From Coniella vitis (lineage: Eukaryota > Ascomycota > Sordariomycetes > Diaporthales > Schizoparmaceae): a stretch of DNA of 64,000 nucleotides. Below the pieces are notes generated by a model, which saw only the letters and a program-made list of their open reading frames with translations, was not told where the DNA came from and did no database searches. Shown one piece after another: positions 8,651 through 21,465 of the stretch. The position numbers and the translations under genes were made by a program. The stretch's first letter is position 1; every line of letters begins with the position of its first letter. The stretch lies in NCBI GenBank assembly GCA_011317545.1, contig WUJK01000005.1:2232001-2296000 (forward strand), read 5' to 3'.

Positions 8651-10862
8651 CTTCTTTTCTGCGTCCGACCTTATCATTAAGCTTCCTTATGGTGGTGTGT
8701 GAGCTTATGTGCAAGCAATCCCCGCCCGATGAACAACACCAGGTACGCGACCAAGAGGCGCAGTGTGCTTGCTGTACGCCTGTGCAGGTATGTTCGCTGT
8801 TTGTGACACGGTCACGCCTCCGTGAGCCAAACAGTCAGCTCATTCAGGGTTCAACAGGACGGTCGCCAAGTCTCACTGGCAGTGTCTCCCTCAACCCACC
8901 AATCAGCGCTTTAATTGACCATCTGAACGAGGCGAGGCGCTGTTGCTGTTCGCGCGCCGATTTGTATGTTCACGAACTCCATGCACGCCGGGCCGTTATG
9001 ACAGCCAGGGGTCAAGGCTGGTGACTGATCGAAACACAGAGATCTAGATGCCTGCTACTGCCAAGATGAATGATGACTGGCATTGCAGCAGCCGAGCGAA
9101 GATGGGTGTCGTCCGGGGTCGGCCGACGCAGGTACAAGATGGTCAGCGGTGGGTCGCGAATGAGGAGGCCCAGGCATAACCAACAAAGTCAGGGGTTGTC
9201 GGAGCAAGGCTGCTGCTAACTGTCAGAACTCTTGTAGGAATCTAATTTGCTGCGAGGTTGATGACAAGGCGGCGCGAGATGTCGTTCTGCTAGACGTGGC
9301 AGATTGTTCCACATCTGGTTGACGGCCAGCACTCAGCAGACTTGGTTGGAACAGTCGAGCTGACGGTCCCATGGTGCACGGAAAAGCGCCAGCAAACGCG
9401 ACTGTATTGCCGTTTCTGAATGCAGGGTAAGCATCGATCGAAAGAGTAAGCATATATATACGAAGCCTAGGCCGAGCTGCGTTCCATCCCCCAGGCCAGG
9501 CCAGCAGGCCCACAGGCTTATATAGAGAGGGTGCGTACGCGTGTGCAGCAACCAGTCGGCTGGCCTCCTTTCATAGCTGGGATCTCGAAAAGGATAGATG
9601 CATCTGCACGTCTCGAGCCATGTGGCTACAGCACCCAGGGTCTCATTGGTGTGGTATTATTTGTCGTAGCCAGGCAGTCAGCTCGCCGTTTTTCGGTGGA
9701 CACATTCTGAAGTTTGAAGCCACGGGCTCAACGGAGATGGCTTGATGGCGCTCATGATGGGCTTCTCGATGGCGTTGGCATAGCACGAAAGGAGTGCAAC
9801 CTCACTGTGAGCCTCATGCGTGATATCTGGGGCGGAGGATTCTGCTTGGCAGCCACGCAGCCCATTATTTTGGGGCAACTTGGGGATTCCACCAGGACGC
9901 TGACGCCAAGCTTGCAGGAGCAGACAAAGAAACCTAATTTAGTCTTGCAGTATTGATTCCGATATGATGCTGCGGTGACTCGCACTGCTTGCGCTGTCCG
10001 TTGCTTCATCGCGTTATGGATTTCGCTGTTTGAGATGTAATTTTCGCAAAATTTATATACCGACATGATGTTGCTGCATCATATCCGTATGGCAAGCGTG
10101 CTTTCATTGCGATCATGGCTTCGTTCTATATCTCGCAAGATCAATACTCTAGAGTGAGCATATACCATTAACTTTACAGGGTATCTGGAACAATACTATG
10201 TGTATTATAGTACAGGAGGGGGGGGGGGCAAACTATTCTAGGTGATGAGCTAGCTGCCTTTACTTTAAAATAGAGTTATGGAGCTCGAGAAGCAGTACAT
10301 TCGCTTCGGGTGCAAGATGTAAACCTTATTGCATGGAAACTCATCATATACTTCAGTTCACAACGACGATGTGCGAGAGAGAGAGAGAGAGAGAGGATAA
10401 TGGCCAATCCAGAACCCACAAAGCCAGTCAGTTCAGCATAAGGTGATTTATTATGAGTTGCCAAGGATCAATACCATCCAAGCTTCGAATCGCGACTATC
10501 AGAACGAGGAGTGGAAAACGCAGTACGTAGAATGGCAGTCGTGAGAGCGCACAGGAGAGCCCATGCCTCGAGTATCATCCATCCACCCTGAACTCGTAGT
10601 CTTCTTTCCACTTTGTCGCGGCTCATCATCGTCATCATCATCATCGAAGATACTGCCCACCGCGAGACTGAACTTGGATTCGAACGAGAGCCACGGCGAC
10701 AGAAAAGGAGGAGCTCCCGCGTCGCACAAATGCTCGGGCGCTCCGTCGGCCTGGACACAAACGCTAAAAGTTGACACGAGCCAGTAGCGGCTGGAGTTGA
10801 CGCTGGGCATTCTTGGATGGATTGTTCGACTGCTCGCGCGTGGCCTCGGTCCTGGTTTGCCC

Positions 10863-10995
10863 CCCCAGCCGCTTCCCCAGATTTCCCCTTCGAAACATGG
10901 AGCGGTCGCGAGCTTGACCCCACACGGCCAAGGAATTGCCGCGCTTTTCCTTTCGGCCCTATCTGCCTTGGCCCACGTTGCTGTGTCCTCTGGGG
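10863..10995 (+). promoter_or_regulatory. Cluster of CreA-like sites upstream of the sugar transporter
   Basis: CCCCAG occurs at 10863-10868 and 10875-10880, and CTGGGG at 10990-10995, all matching the 5'-SYGGRG core bound by the carbon-catabolite repressor CreA. Three sites 330-470 bp before a sugar-transporter ATG suggest glucose control, but the motif is short and chance matches are common. Confidence 0.3.
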
Positions 10996-11112
10996 CTGTC
11001 TGCGAGGGCGTTGGAGTCCCATGATGTCGGTTCTGTCTAGTGCCTAGTGTCATGATCATCGGTCTGCATGCAGCGTTGGGCGCTTGAGCTCGAAAGCGGA
11101 CTTGACTACAAG

Positions 11113-11119
11113 TATATAA
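11113..11119 (+). promoter_or_regulatory. TATA box of the sugar transporter
   Basis: TATATAA lies about 210 bp upstream of the ATG at 11330, a usual spacing for a TATA-driven fungal gene with a medium-length 5' leader. Confidence 0.45.
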
Positions 11120-11329
11120 CAGGCACGAGACCTCGCTGGCTTTTGATCGTCGTTCCCTCCAGCCGCCCAGAACCATTGTGCCAAGGTCTATAATTGTCAC
11201 AGCTCTTGTTCAGAATCTGTCTTGTGTTACAAGCGCCAGACTTCTCTCCCTCTGGGATCACTTTGCTGTTGATATTTCCTGGTCCAACCTTGTTGCCCAG
11301 CACTCTTCTATCCCTCCTCCCTTGTCAAT

Positions 11330-13400
11330 ATGGGCAGGCTATCGATTAGCAAGTCCCACGACGAAGCTGGCAAGGCATGGCCGGCCATCGTCATTGGTCT
11401 CTTTGTGGCGTTTGGCGGTGTGCTCTTTGGCTACGACACGGGCACCATCAGCGGTATCCTCGCCATGGACTACTTCAAACGCACCTTTTCCACAGGGTAC
11501 AGAGACGCCGAGGGGAACCTCGCCATTTCGCCCACCCAGGACTCGACCGTGGTCTCCATTCTCTCAGCCGGCACTTTCTTTGGTGCGCTTGCTTCGCCCT
11601 TCTTGGGCGACCACATTGGCCGCCGGCTGGCTCTGATCGCATCCACGCTTGTCTTTATCCTGGGCGTCATTCTGCAGACCGCTGCCGTTGCCCTGCCACT
11701 GTTCATCGCTGGCCGCTTCTTTGCTGGCTTTGGCGTCGGTCTGATTTCAGCCCTTATTCCCTTGTATCAGTCTGAAACTGCTCCAAAGTAGGTGACTGTC
11801 TTGCTGAGTGCGCAAGTTGAAGCAACGAGTTCTCCTGGGCTTCAACGTTGCTGCTCCATTGCGATTTCTTATGCTCCCCGTCCTCTACGCACAAGAATGA
11901 ATTCTAACGCGTGAAGCCACGACTTCTAGATGGATTCGAGGTGCTATTGTAGGCGCATATCAATTTGCCATCACCATCGGCCTTCTCCTAGCTGCCATCG
12001 TCGACAATGCCACAGCGCGGCGCCAGGACACGGGGTCCTACCGTATTCCCATCGCCGTGCAGTTTGCTTGGGCCATTATACTCATTGGCGGCATGCTGGT
12101 CCTGCCAGAAACACCGCGATACTTGATCAAGCGCGGCCATTACGAGAAGGCCGCCAAGGCTCTGGGGCGTCTGCGCCGTCTCCCTGCGGACCACCCGAGT
12201 ATTCAGGCCGAGTTGGCCGAAGTTCGCGCCAACCACAAGTATGAAATGAGTCTCGGCAAGGCTAGTTATATTGACTGCTTCCGCGGGAACATGCTCAAGC
12301 GCCAACTCACGGGAATGAGTCTGCAAGCTCTGCAACAACTCACAGGTACGCCTCACCTCCTTTTTTTTTTTTTTCCTCTTCTTCCAAAATATCAAACTGA
12401 CATCGTTTTCAAGGAATTAATTTCATATTCTACTATGTAAGCTCTTTCCTTTCTTTTACTTCCCCAGTCGTAGAACAAGAAAACACCATGCTAATACTTT
12501 CGTCCACAGGGCACTCAATACTTCATCAACTCTGGCATCAGCAACGGCTTCACCATCCAAGTGATCACCTCCGTCATCAACGTCGTCTCAACCCTGCCCG
12601 GACTGTATGCCGTTGACAAATTCGGCCGCCGTCCGCTGCTCCTCTGGGGTGCTGTTGGCATGTGCATCAGCCAGTTCCTCGTGGCCATGCTCGGCACCCT
12701 CACGACGGGCCAGGACAGGGAGGGGCGCATTATTGTGTACAATGTCGCGGCGCAAAAGGCCGGCATCGCCTTTATTTGCGTGTACATTTTCTTTTTTGCC
12801 TCGACCTGGGGCCCGCTGGCCTGGGTTGTCACGGGTGAGATCTTCCCTCTCAAGAACAGAGCTAGAGGTCTTTCCATGACGACTGCTACGAATGTGAGTT
12901 TGTCTCTTTTTTTTTTTTTTTTTTTTTTTTTTTCTTCTTCTCCTTCTTTCCCCAAAGAAAATACCCACAAGTTCTCTGGGATCCTCTTTACATCCCACAA
13001 TTCCTGCATTGACTATGAAACTGACAATCATACACACACACACACACAGTGGCTCTTCAACTGGGCCATCGCCTACGCAACGCCCTACCTCGTCAACTAC
13101 GGCCCAGGCTACGCCAACCTGCAGAGCAAGATCTTCTTCATCTGGTTCGGCTGCTGCTTCATCTGCATTGCCTTTGTCTACTTCTTCATCTACGAGACCA
13201 AGGGCCTGTCGCTCGAGCAGGTGGACGAGCTGTACTCGGAGCTGACCGGGCTGAGCGCCGCGCGGAAGAGCCGGCACTGGATGCCCACCCACACGTTCCA
13301 GCAGAGACTGTCCATCTCGGGCGAAGGAGGCGGCCACGAGCCCGAGAAGGGGGTGGGGTTGGAGCATGCGGAGCGGTATGGAGAGACCACTACCCCGTAA
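11330..13400 (+). CDS. MFS sugar (hexose) transporter
   Basis: This is a sugar-porter family (TC 2.A.1.1) plasma-membrane transporter, predicted to carry a hexose with or without protons. Exons are 11330-11787, 11930-12345, 12414-12436, 12510-12893 and 13050-13400 (543 aa). Family marks in order are GVLFGYDTGTISG in helix 1, DHIGRRLAL in the first cytoplasmic loop, GRFFAGFGVG, the PETPRYL motif, a QQLTGINFIFYYGTQYF segment assembled across three exons, DKFGRRPLLLWG, WVVTGEIFPLKNRARG and ETKGLSLEQVDELY. The third exon is only 23 nt long and supplies most of the GINFIFYY motif that lines the sugar path. The fourth intron carries a poly-T run and ends in a CA repeat at the acceptor. Substrate cannot be decided from sequence. 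Confidence 0.93.
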
Positions 13401-14943
13401 GAAGACCAGGGAATGAGGGGGGGGGGGAACAGAGGGTCGGAAGTGGTTTGTATGAGATGCACCAAGATAGGTGTCAAGAATTCAGTGTAAAGTAGCCAGG
13501 AAAGGCGGCTTTGTTGAAGTGGTTTGAATGTTGTTGGATGTTTGGGTATTCAACTACGAAAGCGGGTTATCCAATAAATGTGGTCGGTCGTCAGGGGTCT
13601 CACGTGATGGGAAATAAGTACCTTGTTTGGATACAATTTGTATGGAAAGTTGCCTTGAGACGAGTTTAGCCAATCCTCCCTCGGTTTATATCAGACACTA
13701 AGTAGCTAACGAATTTCGAAGAGCCAATATCAAACTCCAGATCTACTGTACAATAATTCTGTCGGGTCCTGGTTTCCACCTCAGCCAAGTCTCCAAGCTA
13801 CGAAATAGCCGCTCCCCTCCCCTCCCCCAAACCCTCGAGCGTCTGGACGGTCTACGTTTTTTCAATGACGGCATCGCCATGGTAGCCCTCGGTTTCTCGT
13901 TGAAGACTTCAGAAAGCAGCAAAATCAGAAAAAGCATATTCTTGGGTTCGCTGTCCACTGTTAGTACCGCTTAAGCACACTTTTGCACTGCGATTTCTTG
14001 CGAGACGCCCAGCCATCACCGCCAAACATTTGGTGAACATTCTCAATGGAGGAGATAGACATGTCCAAGTCTTTTCTTTTCTTTTTTTTTTTCCCCTTAG
14101 CTGATTTCGATATATCGGTGTTTGAAAGTCGGTCATCCATTCTATTATATGATTCTTGTGACGGTCCCAGATTTCTTTTTTTTTTCTTTCTTTCTTTTTT
14201 TTGTTTCTACGGCTGACGAGCACCCGCTCGGGGAGGCGCGCTGCCGGGGCCTTTAGATCGAAGGGAACCCCCCAGGAAAAGCATAAACTGAATGGGACGA
14301 ATATCACAGAGTAAATAAGTGTTGTTAATCGATGGATGTGTGTTGGGATATTACACAGAAACCCCAGGAGAAGGCCATGATTTGGTGGGAACAAACTTGG
14401 TGCTCCTTTTACCGAATCCGGATTAGGGTTACCCGGATTGACCAATGGCAGAACACCGTTTTGAAAGGTGCATCATCCGAGGGTTTGGGTATAACACCGA
14501 GTGTGTTTGAAGAACACGCAGAAACAGGGAGAATGATTGGAAATATTAAGAGATCGGACTAGCAAAGCTCACTTTGTATGTTTCATTGCTCAGGGCAATT
14601 TCCAGGCAAGGGGACTAGGTGGCCAAAAGAAGGCCCCTCAAGTCCCAAGTACACCAACCAGTGAATGCTTTCTCACAAGCGACTACAATCAACGGATTTG
14701 GACATTGATGGCATCAGGGACTCATGGGCGTCATCAGAATCAGTTAATTTGAGACGTAAGACTATATTATGCTTGACACACAAAAGGAAAATGGGCGTTT
14801 GACTGTTCTAAAAGGCCTCCATACTCATCCACCCACTCCCCATCCATCCACTGACTGCGACACTCGACCATTCCTTTCTTTGCTTCCTTCGTTGCCATCC
14901 CATCCCTCGACCATTACCATCCAGTGTAACCGTGGCACCCAGC
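13401..14943. other. Spacer between the sugar transporter and the gEgh16-like gene
   Basis: Convergent 3' flanks. Poly-T and TTTC-rich runs occur near 14080-14210. Small ORFs show no recognisable domain or codon pattern. Confidence 0.45.
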
Positions 14944-15742
14944 TTATGCCTCGAAGCGAGCCATGCGGCGAGCCGTGGCTGCACCGGTGGTGGCGTTGCC
15001 GGCGCCAGTGACCATCTGGACGGGGATGCAGCCACCAAAGGGACCGGCGTTGCTGGGGTTGACGAGCTTGACGAGGCAGGCGTTGGACTGGCCGGCAATG
15101 GTGCCGGTGCAGGTGGTGCCAGCGGGCATGTTGACCTTGAAGGGGTAGTCCTCGTTGATGTTTGTCGCGCGCTTCATGATGCCGACGGCCTGGAGGGCGC
15201 GCGCCCAGAAGCGCTTGTCCGACTTCTTGATGTTGCCCTTGGTGCCGGGCACCTGCGTCTCGACGTCCATCTCGGTCCAGCTGTTGCCGGTGCCGTCGGC
15301 GTTGACCATGGCCTTGTAGGGGCCGGCGCCGTCCGAGGTGACAATGTGCAGGGTGCCCGAGACGGAGCCGCCAGGGGTGACCTGGGGCAGAGTGCTGCCA
15401 GACTGGACCATGGCGGCCTTGGTGCCGGCCTCGATGTCGTTGTCACCTTGCTGTTACAAAGGAAAAGCGAACAAGTCAGTGGAAAGTTCTGGGAGAAAGG
15501 AGAAAGGAGAAAAGAAAAACACTCACGCCATTGGTGCGGCCACAAGAGTCGGCAGCGTCGCCCTTGAAGACGGTGGTGTCGGGCTCGGTGACCTTGTTCT
15601 TTCCGGCACCGGGGATCACACCGCCCTGGATACCCAGAGCAGTTCCGTTACCGCCGGCGTCACCAGTGGCGACGGCGATCTTGCCGTGGGCGGCAACAAG
15701 GGGAGAGGCTGCGAGAGCGAGGAGGAAGAGCTTGGAGAACAT
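14944..15742 (-). CDS. gEgh16/MAS1-like secreted protein (DUF3129)
   Basis: Members of this fungal family were first noted as appressorium-stage transcripts in powdery mildew (gEgh16) and rice blast (MAS1/MAS3), and several contribute to host penetration. Minus-strand exons are 15742-15527 and 15450-14944 (240 aa). Residues 1-18 are a signal peptide (FLLALAASPLVAA). The mature start HGKIAVATGDAGGNGTALG and the DTTVFKGDAADSCGRTNG segment followed by GDNDIEAGT are typical of the family, as are the paired cysteines late in the chain (GTTCTGT, NACLVKLVNPS, GGCIPVQM). The intron has a GTGAGT donor. It is the only appressorium-type gene in the window and is flanked by long non-coding spacers. Confidence 0.85.
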
Positions 15743-15956
15743 TTTGAAAAGAGGTTGTTGGGAAGTAGTGGAAAGGATTGTTTGGTGGTAGTAAATTAGA
15801 GATTGTAAAATAAGTAGTAATCACGAATCAATCGCGAAACTGTACTGCAAACCAGGCAGGAGGTAGAAGGAGAAGTAGATGTAGGAGAGACAGGAAACTG
15901 ATGCTGATGATGATGGAGAGAGATGATGATGATGGAAGGGGGAGATGGCTCGCACC

Positions 15957-15962
15957 TTTATA
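15957..15962 (-). promoter_or_regulatory. TATA box of the gEgh16-like gene
   Basis: The minus strand reads TATAAA about 215 bp before the ATG at 15742, with a CT/ATC-rich leader between them. Confidence 0.5.
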
Positions 15963-16373
15963 GAGATCGTGGTTGTCCTGTCGGCCGGCTGGAGCTCTGA
16001 TAGAAGGCTACTCAGAATCCCCTCGCCGTGGGCCTTCAATGGAGTGTGTTTCCAAGATTGGAGCCATCACCAGCGTGCCCAGCCTCGTCTCAAGCACGGT
16101 CGTCCCAGGCCCGGCGAATCCTCCATGCTAGCCAGCCAGGGCTCCTGTTCAGACAAGTTTTGGGATGCTGGAACGTCTCAACTCGCATCTAGCCAGCCTG
16201 GAGCTGGACGACACACGTTCAGATGAACTTGGCAAAACGCCAAAGGGTGGGCTTTGGTGTTGAGGCCCATCACCACGTAGGTCAGCACCACCCCCAGGGC
16301 CCCCGCCCACCAGGGGCGGCGGAACTCACGATTGCCCATCTTGCTAGCTGCTGGCAATGCGGAATCAGCGATG

Positions 16374-16400
16374 CCATTGCCATTGCCATTGCCATTGCCA
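16374..16400. repeat. CCATTG hexanucleotide array (about 4.5 copies)
   Basis: Four perfect tandem CCATTG units plus CCA, in non-coding DNA. On the minus strand it would read Gly-Asn repeats in a short ORF that I do not regard as a gene. Confidence 0.8.
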
Positions 16401-19400
16401 CGTCGAGGCGATCCAAACACAGGCTCGGACTCTCTCACCACAGACTGGAAACAAGCATGTGTCGGAAGTGCTTTAGGAGGCATCACTTGGCCCAACAGCC
16501 AAGACGGTAGCGCCCGCCTCCACTCTCCCGCACGCTCTCATGGCGCCTTCAAGGGGGGCCACTCGCAAGGCCTGAGCACTCCAGCGAACGAACCTGTGGG
16601 GCCGCGGTGGCCGTCGTCGTCGGTGCCGTCGTCGTCGAGTGTCGCTTCCATTTCCTGAAGCGGGCGAAGGGGCTGCCGTGTCGCTGGCCGAAAGCGGTAA
16701 GTCACAGCCGACTGAACTCTCTATCCACATGGAAGAAACAGAAACTTGCGTCCCAGTTGCCCTCCGTGTTCAGAAAATAGAACCACTTAACTTTTGTTTC
16801 CCACAGGCCTGATCGGTGAGCGATTGGTCCCCACCCCCCTTTTTGGCGCTATGCGCATGGATCTAACGTTTTAAGCTTGGTGCAAAGCTTAACCGCAAGC
16901 GGTCTTGTTGACATGAGTCGAAACTCTGCTCGCCGCTTGGCAGATTGGCCTTTTCTCTGCGTTGTTCTTGGTTGTCTTTTTTTCCTTTTTTTTTTTTCTC
17001 TCCCTTTCCTTGTTCGACTGCGCTTTTTGCGTTGGCCGAGTCACCTTGTGCTACAGACAGACGCCAGCACTGCAAACAATGTGCCAAGCTTTTTCAAAAA
17101 CCGACCAGAGACACAGGTGAGGAGGGTTCCACCGTAGCATGGCCGCCATGCCTCCTCGCTGGCCTGACATCCGATGTGTAGACGTTTGGCGCGGCGGCGG
17201 CCAAACTCGGCAAAGGTTCCTCGTGCCAAGAAACTCTACGGGGCCTTCCTTGGCCGGTCTGAAGAGTCCAGCAGCCAGTCCAGGCGGTGGGTGGCATGCT
17301 GGCACTACTACTTACTAGTCTTTTGCTGGGGACGCGGTGAGAGGTTTCCGTGGCCGGACGAGTTGGCTGGCGAGTGGTGTGTGCGCATGCCAGCAGCACA
17401 AATGAAGGCATTCGTGGCCAGTGTAGGTAGCAAGATGCTGTTACGCCTCAGCACGAGCCAGCGGTGGTGTTGTACAGACATCACGGCATTGATGGGCATG
17501 ACTGTGGTGGGAGAGCCACGACCTGATGATCTTTTTGGGCTTCTTGGAAGCATATGCCTCATCTACGCCGTCCAACTTGTGACTACTGGGGACTGGCTGG
17601 TGGATACGGAAATCAAGAACCTCTGCTCTGGCTGTTACAAAGAGCGGGAAAGGGTTGCTGCGAGGTTTGGGTTTATTTGAGGAGTCTTGGTTGTCTCCAG
17701 GAGAAACGAAAGGCCTTTGGACCATGCAGCCCAGAGAATAAAGCAGAGGCGCCTCTATCTCAAGGGGATCGTCGTTGTCATTGATCCAACACGCAATCAT
17801 CCATCTCGACACAAACGTGCAACGTACCGCCGTACTTCTGAGGGGCCGTTCTAATCAGTGGCAGAGTGAAGCAAGTCGAAGCGGCATTCATCCACAAATG
17901 GCCACACCGGTCGCCTCGTAATACCGAAGAATAATGTCCGAGAAACCCTTCGATCGCAATCATGTCCAAGGTTGCAGCCGGGGAACTCTGACGACATGAT
18001 CATCGAAGCCTTTTACGCTACCTTCAAAAGGGGAATGAGTTCAACGTATCGATGTGCCATGCAGATATTTGCTTTGGAATACTCGTGTCCAGAGGCTCCA
18101 CCAACTTACTTTATCACCAAGGTAACCGCGTCAAGCATGGGACAGCCGTCAGAATGCTACTTCAGCTCATAAAAGTCCCGGCAGCAGGATGGCCTGGGCC
18201 AAAAAAAAAAAAGGCAAAGGCTCGATAAGCCATCTAGAGCGCAGAAGGCGTCCACAAAAGTAACAACTCATTCAGCAACCATCGATTCGACCGCCGTGCC
18301 CAAAGGTTGGCAGAAGTGGAGAGATGAAAGACGCAAAAACGACTCTGTCTGACCACTTCTTAGTCATTCGGTCGCATGTTTTCGTTGCGCGGATATTTCG
18401 AGAGCAGCATGAAAAATGTCGATGATCCTTTGCCACACGAATAGCTGGTTAGCTCGGCGTGCTCGGATCGGGGGCTTACAGAGCAGCACCGCTCTTTTGT
18501 GACAGCAGCTGAGCAGCTTTGCGTATGGGGTCATCATGTACTCTGACGCTGCAGTCCTGCCGAGCATCGAGAGAAAGGGCCAAGTCGAGCTACGGGATGT
18601 CTTGCAGCCACGATCGTTGCCAAGAGGTGCAAACCGGCGGGTAACGGGCATAAGAGAGGAGAGGACCAGGTGGGTGTGTAGGGCGAGGAACTTAATGGGC
18701 GGAATTATAGGTGGGCAACATACATACCCAGCCTGGCTTGGCTCCTGGGCATCTTCCTTTTTGGACGACTTTGCGCACAGCTGCACGAACGACGAGGAAG
18801 AATGTTTGCGAGGAGGCGAGCAGGTGTGCAATGAAGATGAAGGTCGCTGTGGGCTCTCTTGGCACACACCTCAACCAGCTTTTGCTCTACAAGACGCAGA
18901 CCGGCTGCTGCTGCTGCAAGAGTCCTTGGAGTCTTGCCATTGGTGCGCCCCTTTATCGTCCTAGACACTTATACGATCGACACGGCGCTGTGTAGATTGA
19001 TAAGGACATGACGCTATTGTGTGGCTTTCACTTGGCCCGATGTGATCAAGCCAGCTTCCCAGAGCATCACAGCCAGTTGATGACTCTTTTGGTCTCCAAC
19101 GAGAGCTTTCGCGAGAGCGAGCGAGCCGGGGGCTTACAGACTAGACTGCAGGAGACAAGTCACTACCTGCCAATGTCCTGATACAGACAAAGCACGGCAA
19201 CGCCTCCATGAGGCCCAGCAAGTCTTTGCGAGCTACACGCTTTTTTCTTTTTGGTCTGGGCCGCGTGTCTATCTTGGGTGGTGGGGGAGGGAGTCGCTGC
19301 GCTTCGACCTGCATTTTGAGTGACTGAGGCCCGGTGTAAGCGGGGGATGAAATGATAATGGGCGTGGGGGAAGCAGACCAGAACTTGCTGGCCTTGGGGC

Positions 19401-20529
19401 AAGTCGGAGAATGTTTTTTCTTCTTCTTTTTTTTGTGATTGCTCACCGGCCCTGCCTGCTCAGTCAAAGACATAGTTTGTGTGGTCTCGGTAGAGTTTTT
19501 CTGATTACACAGCGGTTGTAACCTTGCGTATGATAATCAATACTCCTAACCAGATTCCCAGCCAGCCTCACCACCCAATCAATACTTGGCGCGTTATCCT
19601 CCTTGGCTACATACATGTATCTGCGTGCGTTACAGAGCTAACCGATCAGCATCTGCGGGCGTCAGTCAACTCTCGATTGGGTCGCCATTGCTCCAGGGAC
19701 CCCGTCACCGGAGACTTTTTACTTTTCTGGAAAAATGTAATTGCCAAGGGGGGGGGGGGGCGGTTTGTTCACTTTGCCCGGCCATGCCTTGGGGCTCACA
19801 GTATCGAAACTGCCAGCCCTGTTTTTGATTTTATTTTATTTTATTCTTTGACGCCATCGGAGCATCGTGCCGCTGAGCCTGCGTCAAGAAGGGGGCCAGG
19901 GGACGGGACGAACAGGTACAGGCACAGGTACACGTAGCGTCGGCCGATGAGGCCTCCTGGGAGCTGGCAAGGACCAAAGATGAGCAGCGTTTGCGGGCCC
20001 TTATTAGGATGGGGGGGGGGGGAGGCGTCGTGTAAAACCTTGGCGATGCTGACTGGCGATGCACTGCTGGTTCTATCGGATGTTGTGTCTCTATGGAGCC
20101 CGCGTTTCCTCGAGGGCACTTGAGATGAGGGCGTGACGGGGTTTTTTGGGGACCTAGTCTGAGCGTCTGAGTTTGCTCTTTTGGCTCTGGATAACGTGTG
20201 ATGGTATCTTCGGATGGATTGGTCTACTTGAAAAGGTAGCCTACGCTTTCATGGGGGATGTCATGACAACAGTAATCCGCTTTGATACAAGATGAATGGG
20301 CTTCGAGGATCACCAGCTAGCTGCCATTGAACGAGTCTGGGCCTCTTCGCCCTGAAAAGTAAAACATTTTGAAGCTGAAACACGAGTTCTAGAGCCCCCC
20401 TCCCTCCCCCTTCTCCATTATGTGCACACAAGAATTTGACCATAGAAGCAAACGTAGAATGGTTTCCCCCTTCTCTCTCCCTCTCCTCCATCCCCCAGTC
20501 CCCTCGTAGACGCAGCGAGCGCTTTCCTT

Positions 20530-21465
20530 TCATGCGTCGGCGTGCGGCGCAGACCAAAAGGCCCACGAGACGGTAATCAGAAACTTGATGCCGGCTATCA
20601 GCCACAGCGACGCCTGCACCGTGCCCGTGCCTTTGGTCATCCAGCCGCCAGAGATGGCGCCCGCCAGGGTCAGCACAAAGGCGGCGACGCGCTTGTTGCG
20701 TTTGGCGTTGGCGCGCAGCGGCGCCGCGAGCTGGGGGTCCGAGATGAGGTCGCACAGCAGGCTGGTGATGACGACGGTCGGCACCTCGGACACGCCCAGC
20801 GTGCGGCTGTTGACGATCTGGCCGGCGGCCTGGAAGCTGAGCAGGGCGACGGGGATGAGCTCGCGCCAGACGACGGCGCCGCTGTCGGCGGTCGCCAGCG
20901 GGTACTGGCCGTTGAGCACGCCGCCCTGGATGATGGCCGCGGCCAGGACGACAAAGAGCGTCTGCGTGCCAAAGGACAGCAGCAGCGCGGCGCGGCGCTG
21001 CTTGCCGACGGCGGCCGAGGCGCGCGAGAAGGCCAGGCAGCCGATGACGAAGCATGCAATGGAGCACAGCGAGTAGACCCAGCCGTAGGCCGTCGTGTTT
21101 TGGTCCGAGGCGCCAAGGGCGACGAAGATGGTGTTGCCGGTCTGCATGGACACGAAGGTGCGGTATGCTTTTGGATAGGGCCATCTCGCGTCAGCATTAT
21201 TTGGTCGACAACAACGACGACGAAGACGACGGCATGAATGTCCTTGTTGCTTACCGTTGAACATGGTGCTGTCAGTCAGGCCCGACACAAAACAGCAGAC
21301 GAGCATGGGGTAGTAGGCCCGCGTGGTGTCGACATTGGACAGCAGCCACGGGCGGACACTCCAGGGCCGTCTCGCGCTCGTGGCCTCGGTCCCCGCAACC
21401 TCGATGTTGCCGCCTTCAGAGGAGGATGCGCCGGTCTCTTTGGCGGTGCCGTCGTGCAGAGACAT
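20530..21465 (-). CDS. DUF1275 (YoaK-like) membrane protein
   Basis: DUF1275 proteins are small polytopic membrane proteins common in bacteria and filamentous fungi; their function is not established. Minus-strand exons are 21465-21255 and 21167-20530 (282 aa) with an 87-bp intron (GTAAGC donor). An unspliced read-through also stays open because the intron length is a multiple of three, but splicing restores the family motif DSTMFNAYRTFVSMQTGNT, which is decisive. Further marks are a FQAAGQIVNSRTLGVSEVPTVV-type central motif and repeated hydrophobic helices (about six). The N-terminal 45 residues are hydrophilic and poorly conserved in the family. Confidence 0.88.
   Translation of the reverse strand: MSLHDGTAKETGASSSEGGNIEVAGTEATSARRPWSVRPWLLSNVDTTRAYYPMLVCCFVSGLTDSTMFNGKQQGHSCRRLRRRCCRPNNADARWPYPKAYRTFVSMQTGNTIFVALGASDQNTTAYGWVYSLCSIACFVIGCLAFSRASAAVGKQRRAALLLSFGTQTLFVVLAAAIIQGGVLNGQYPLATADSGAVVWRELIPVALLSFQAAGQIVNSRTLGVSEVPTVVITSLLCDLISDPQLAAPLRANAKRNKRVAAFVLTLAGAISGGWMTKGTGTVQASLWLIAGIKFLITVSWAFWSAPHADA

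Larger units (their letters stand above)
8360..11329. other. Three-kilobase spacer: divergent promoters of the repeat precursor and the sugar transporter
   Basis: No convincing coding exon was found on either strand. It contains a G run near 10208-10218, a GA repeat near 10376-10394, a TCATCATCA run near 10624-10646 and one TACTATGT motif near 10194. Confidence 0.45.
15743..20529. other. Long gene-poor stretch
   Basis: About 4.8 kb without a convincing gene. ORFs of 60-170 codons on both strands lack recognisable domains, signal peptides or splice-joined partners. Contains the CCATTG array at 16374-16400, a G run near 19750-19760 and a second G run near 20010-20021. Unannotated non-coding RNA cannot be excluded. 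Confidence 0.45.

Noticed and set aside
10468..11200. Overlapping minus-strand ORFs of 180-230 codons before the sugar transporter
   Set aside because: No recognisable domain, an Asp run from an ATC repeat, and location in the transporter promoter.
20261..21184. 307-codon ORF overlapping the DUF1275 gene in another frame
   Set aside because: Arg/Pro-rich shadow of GC-rich codons; the DUF1275 frame has family motifs and a valid intron.
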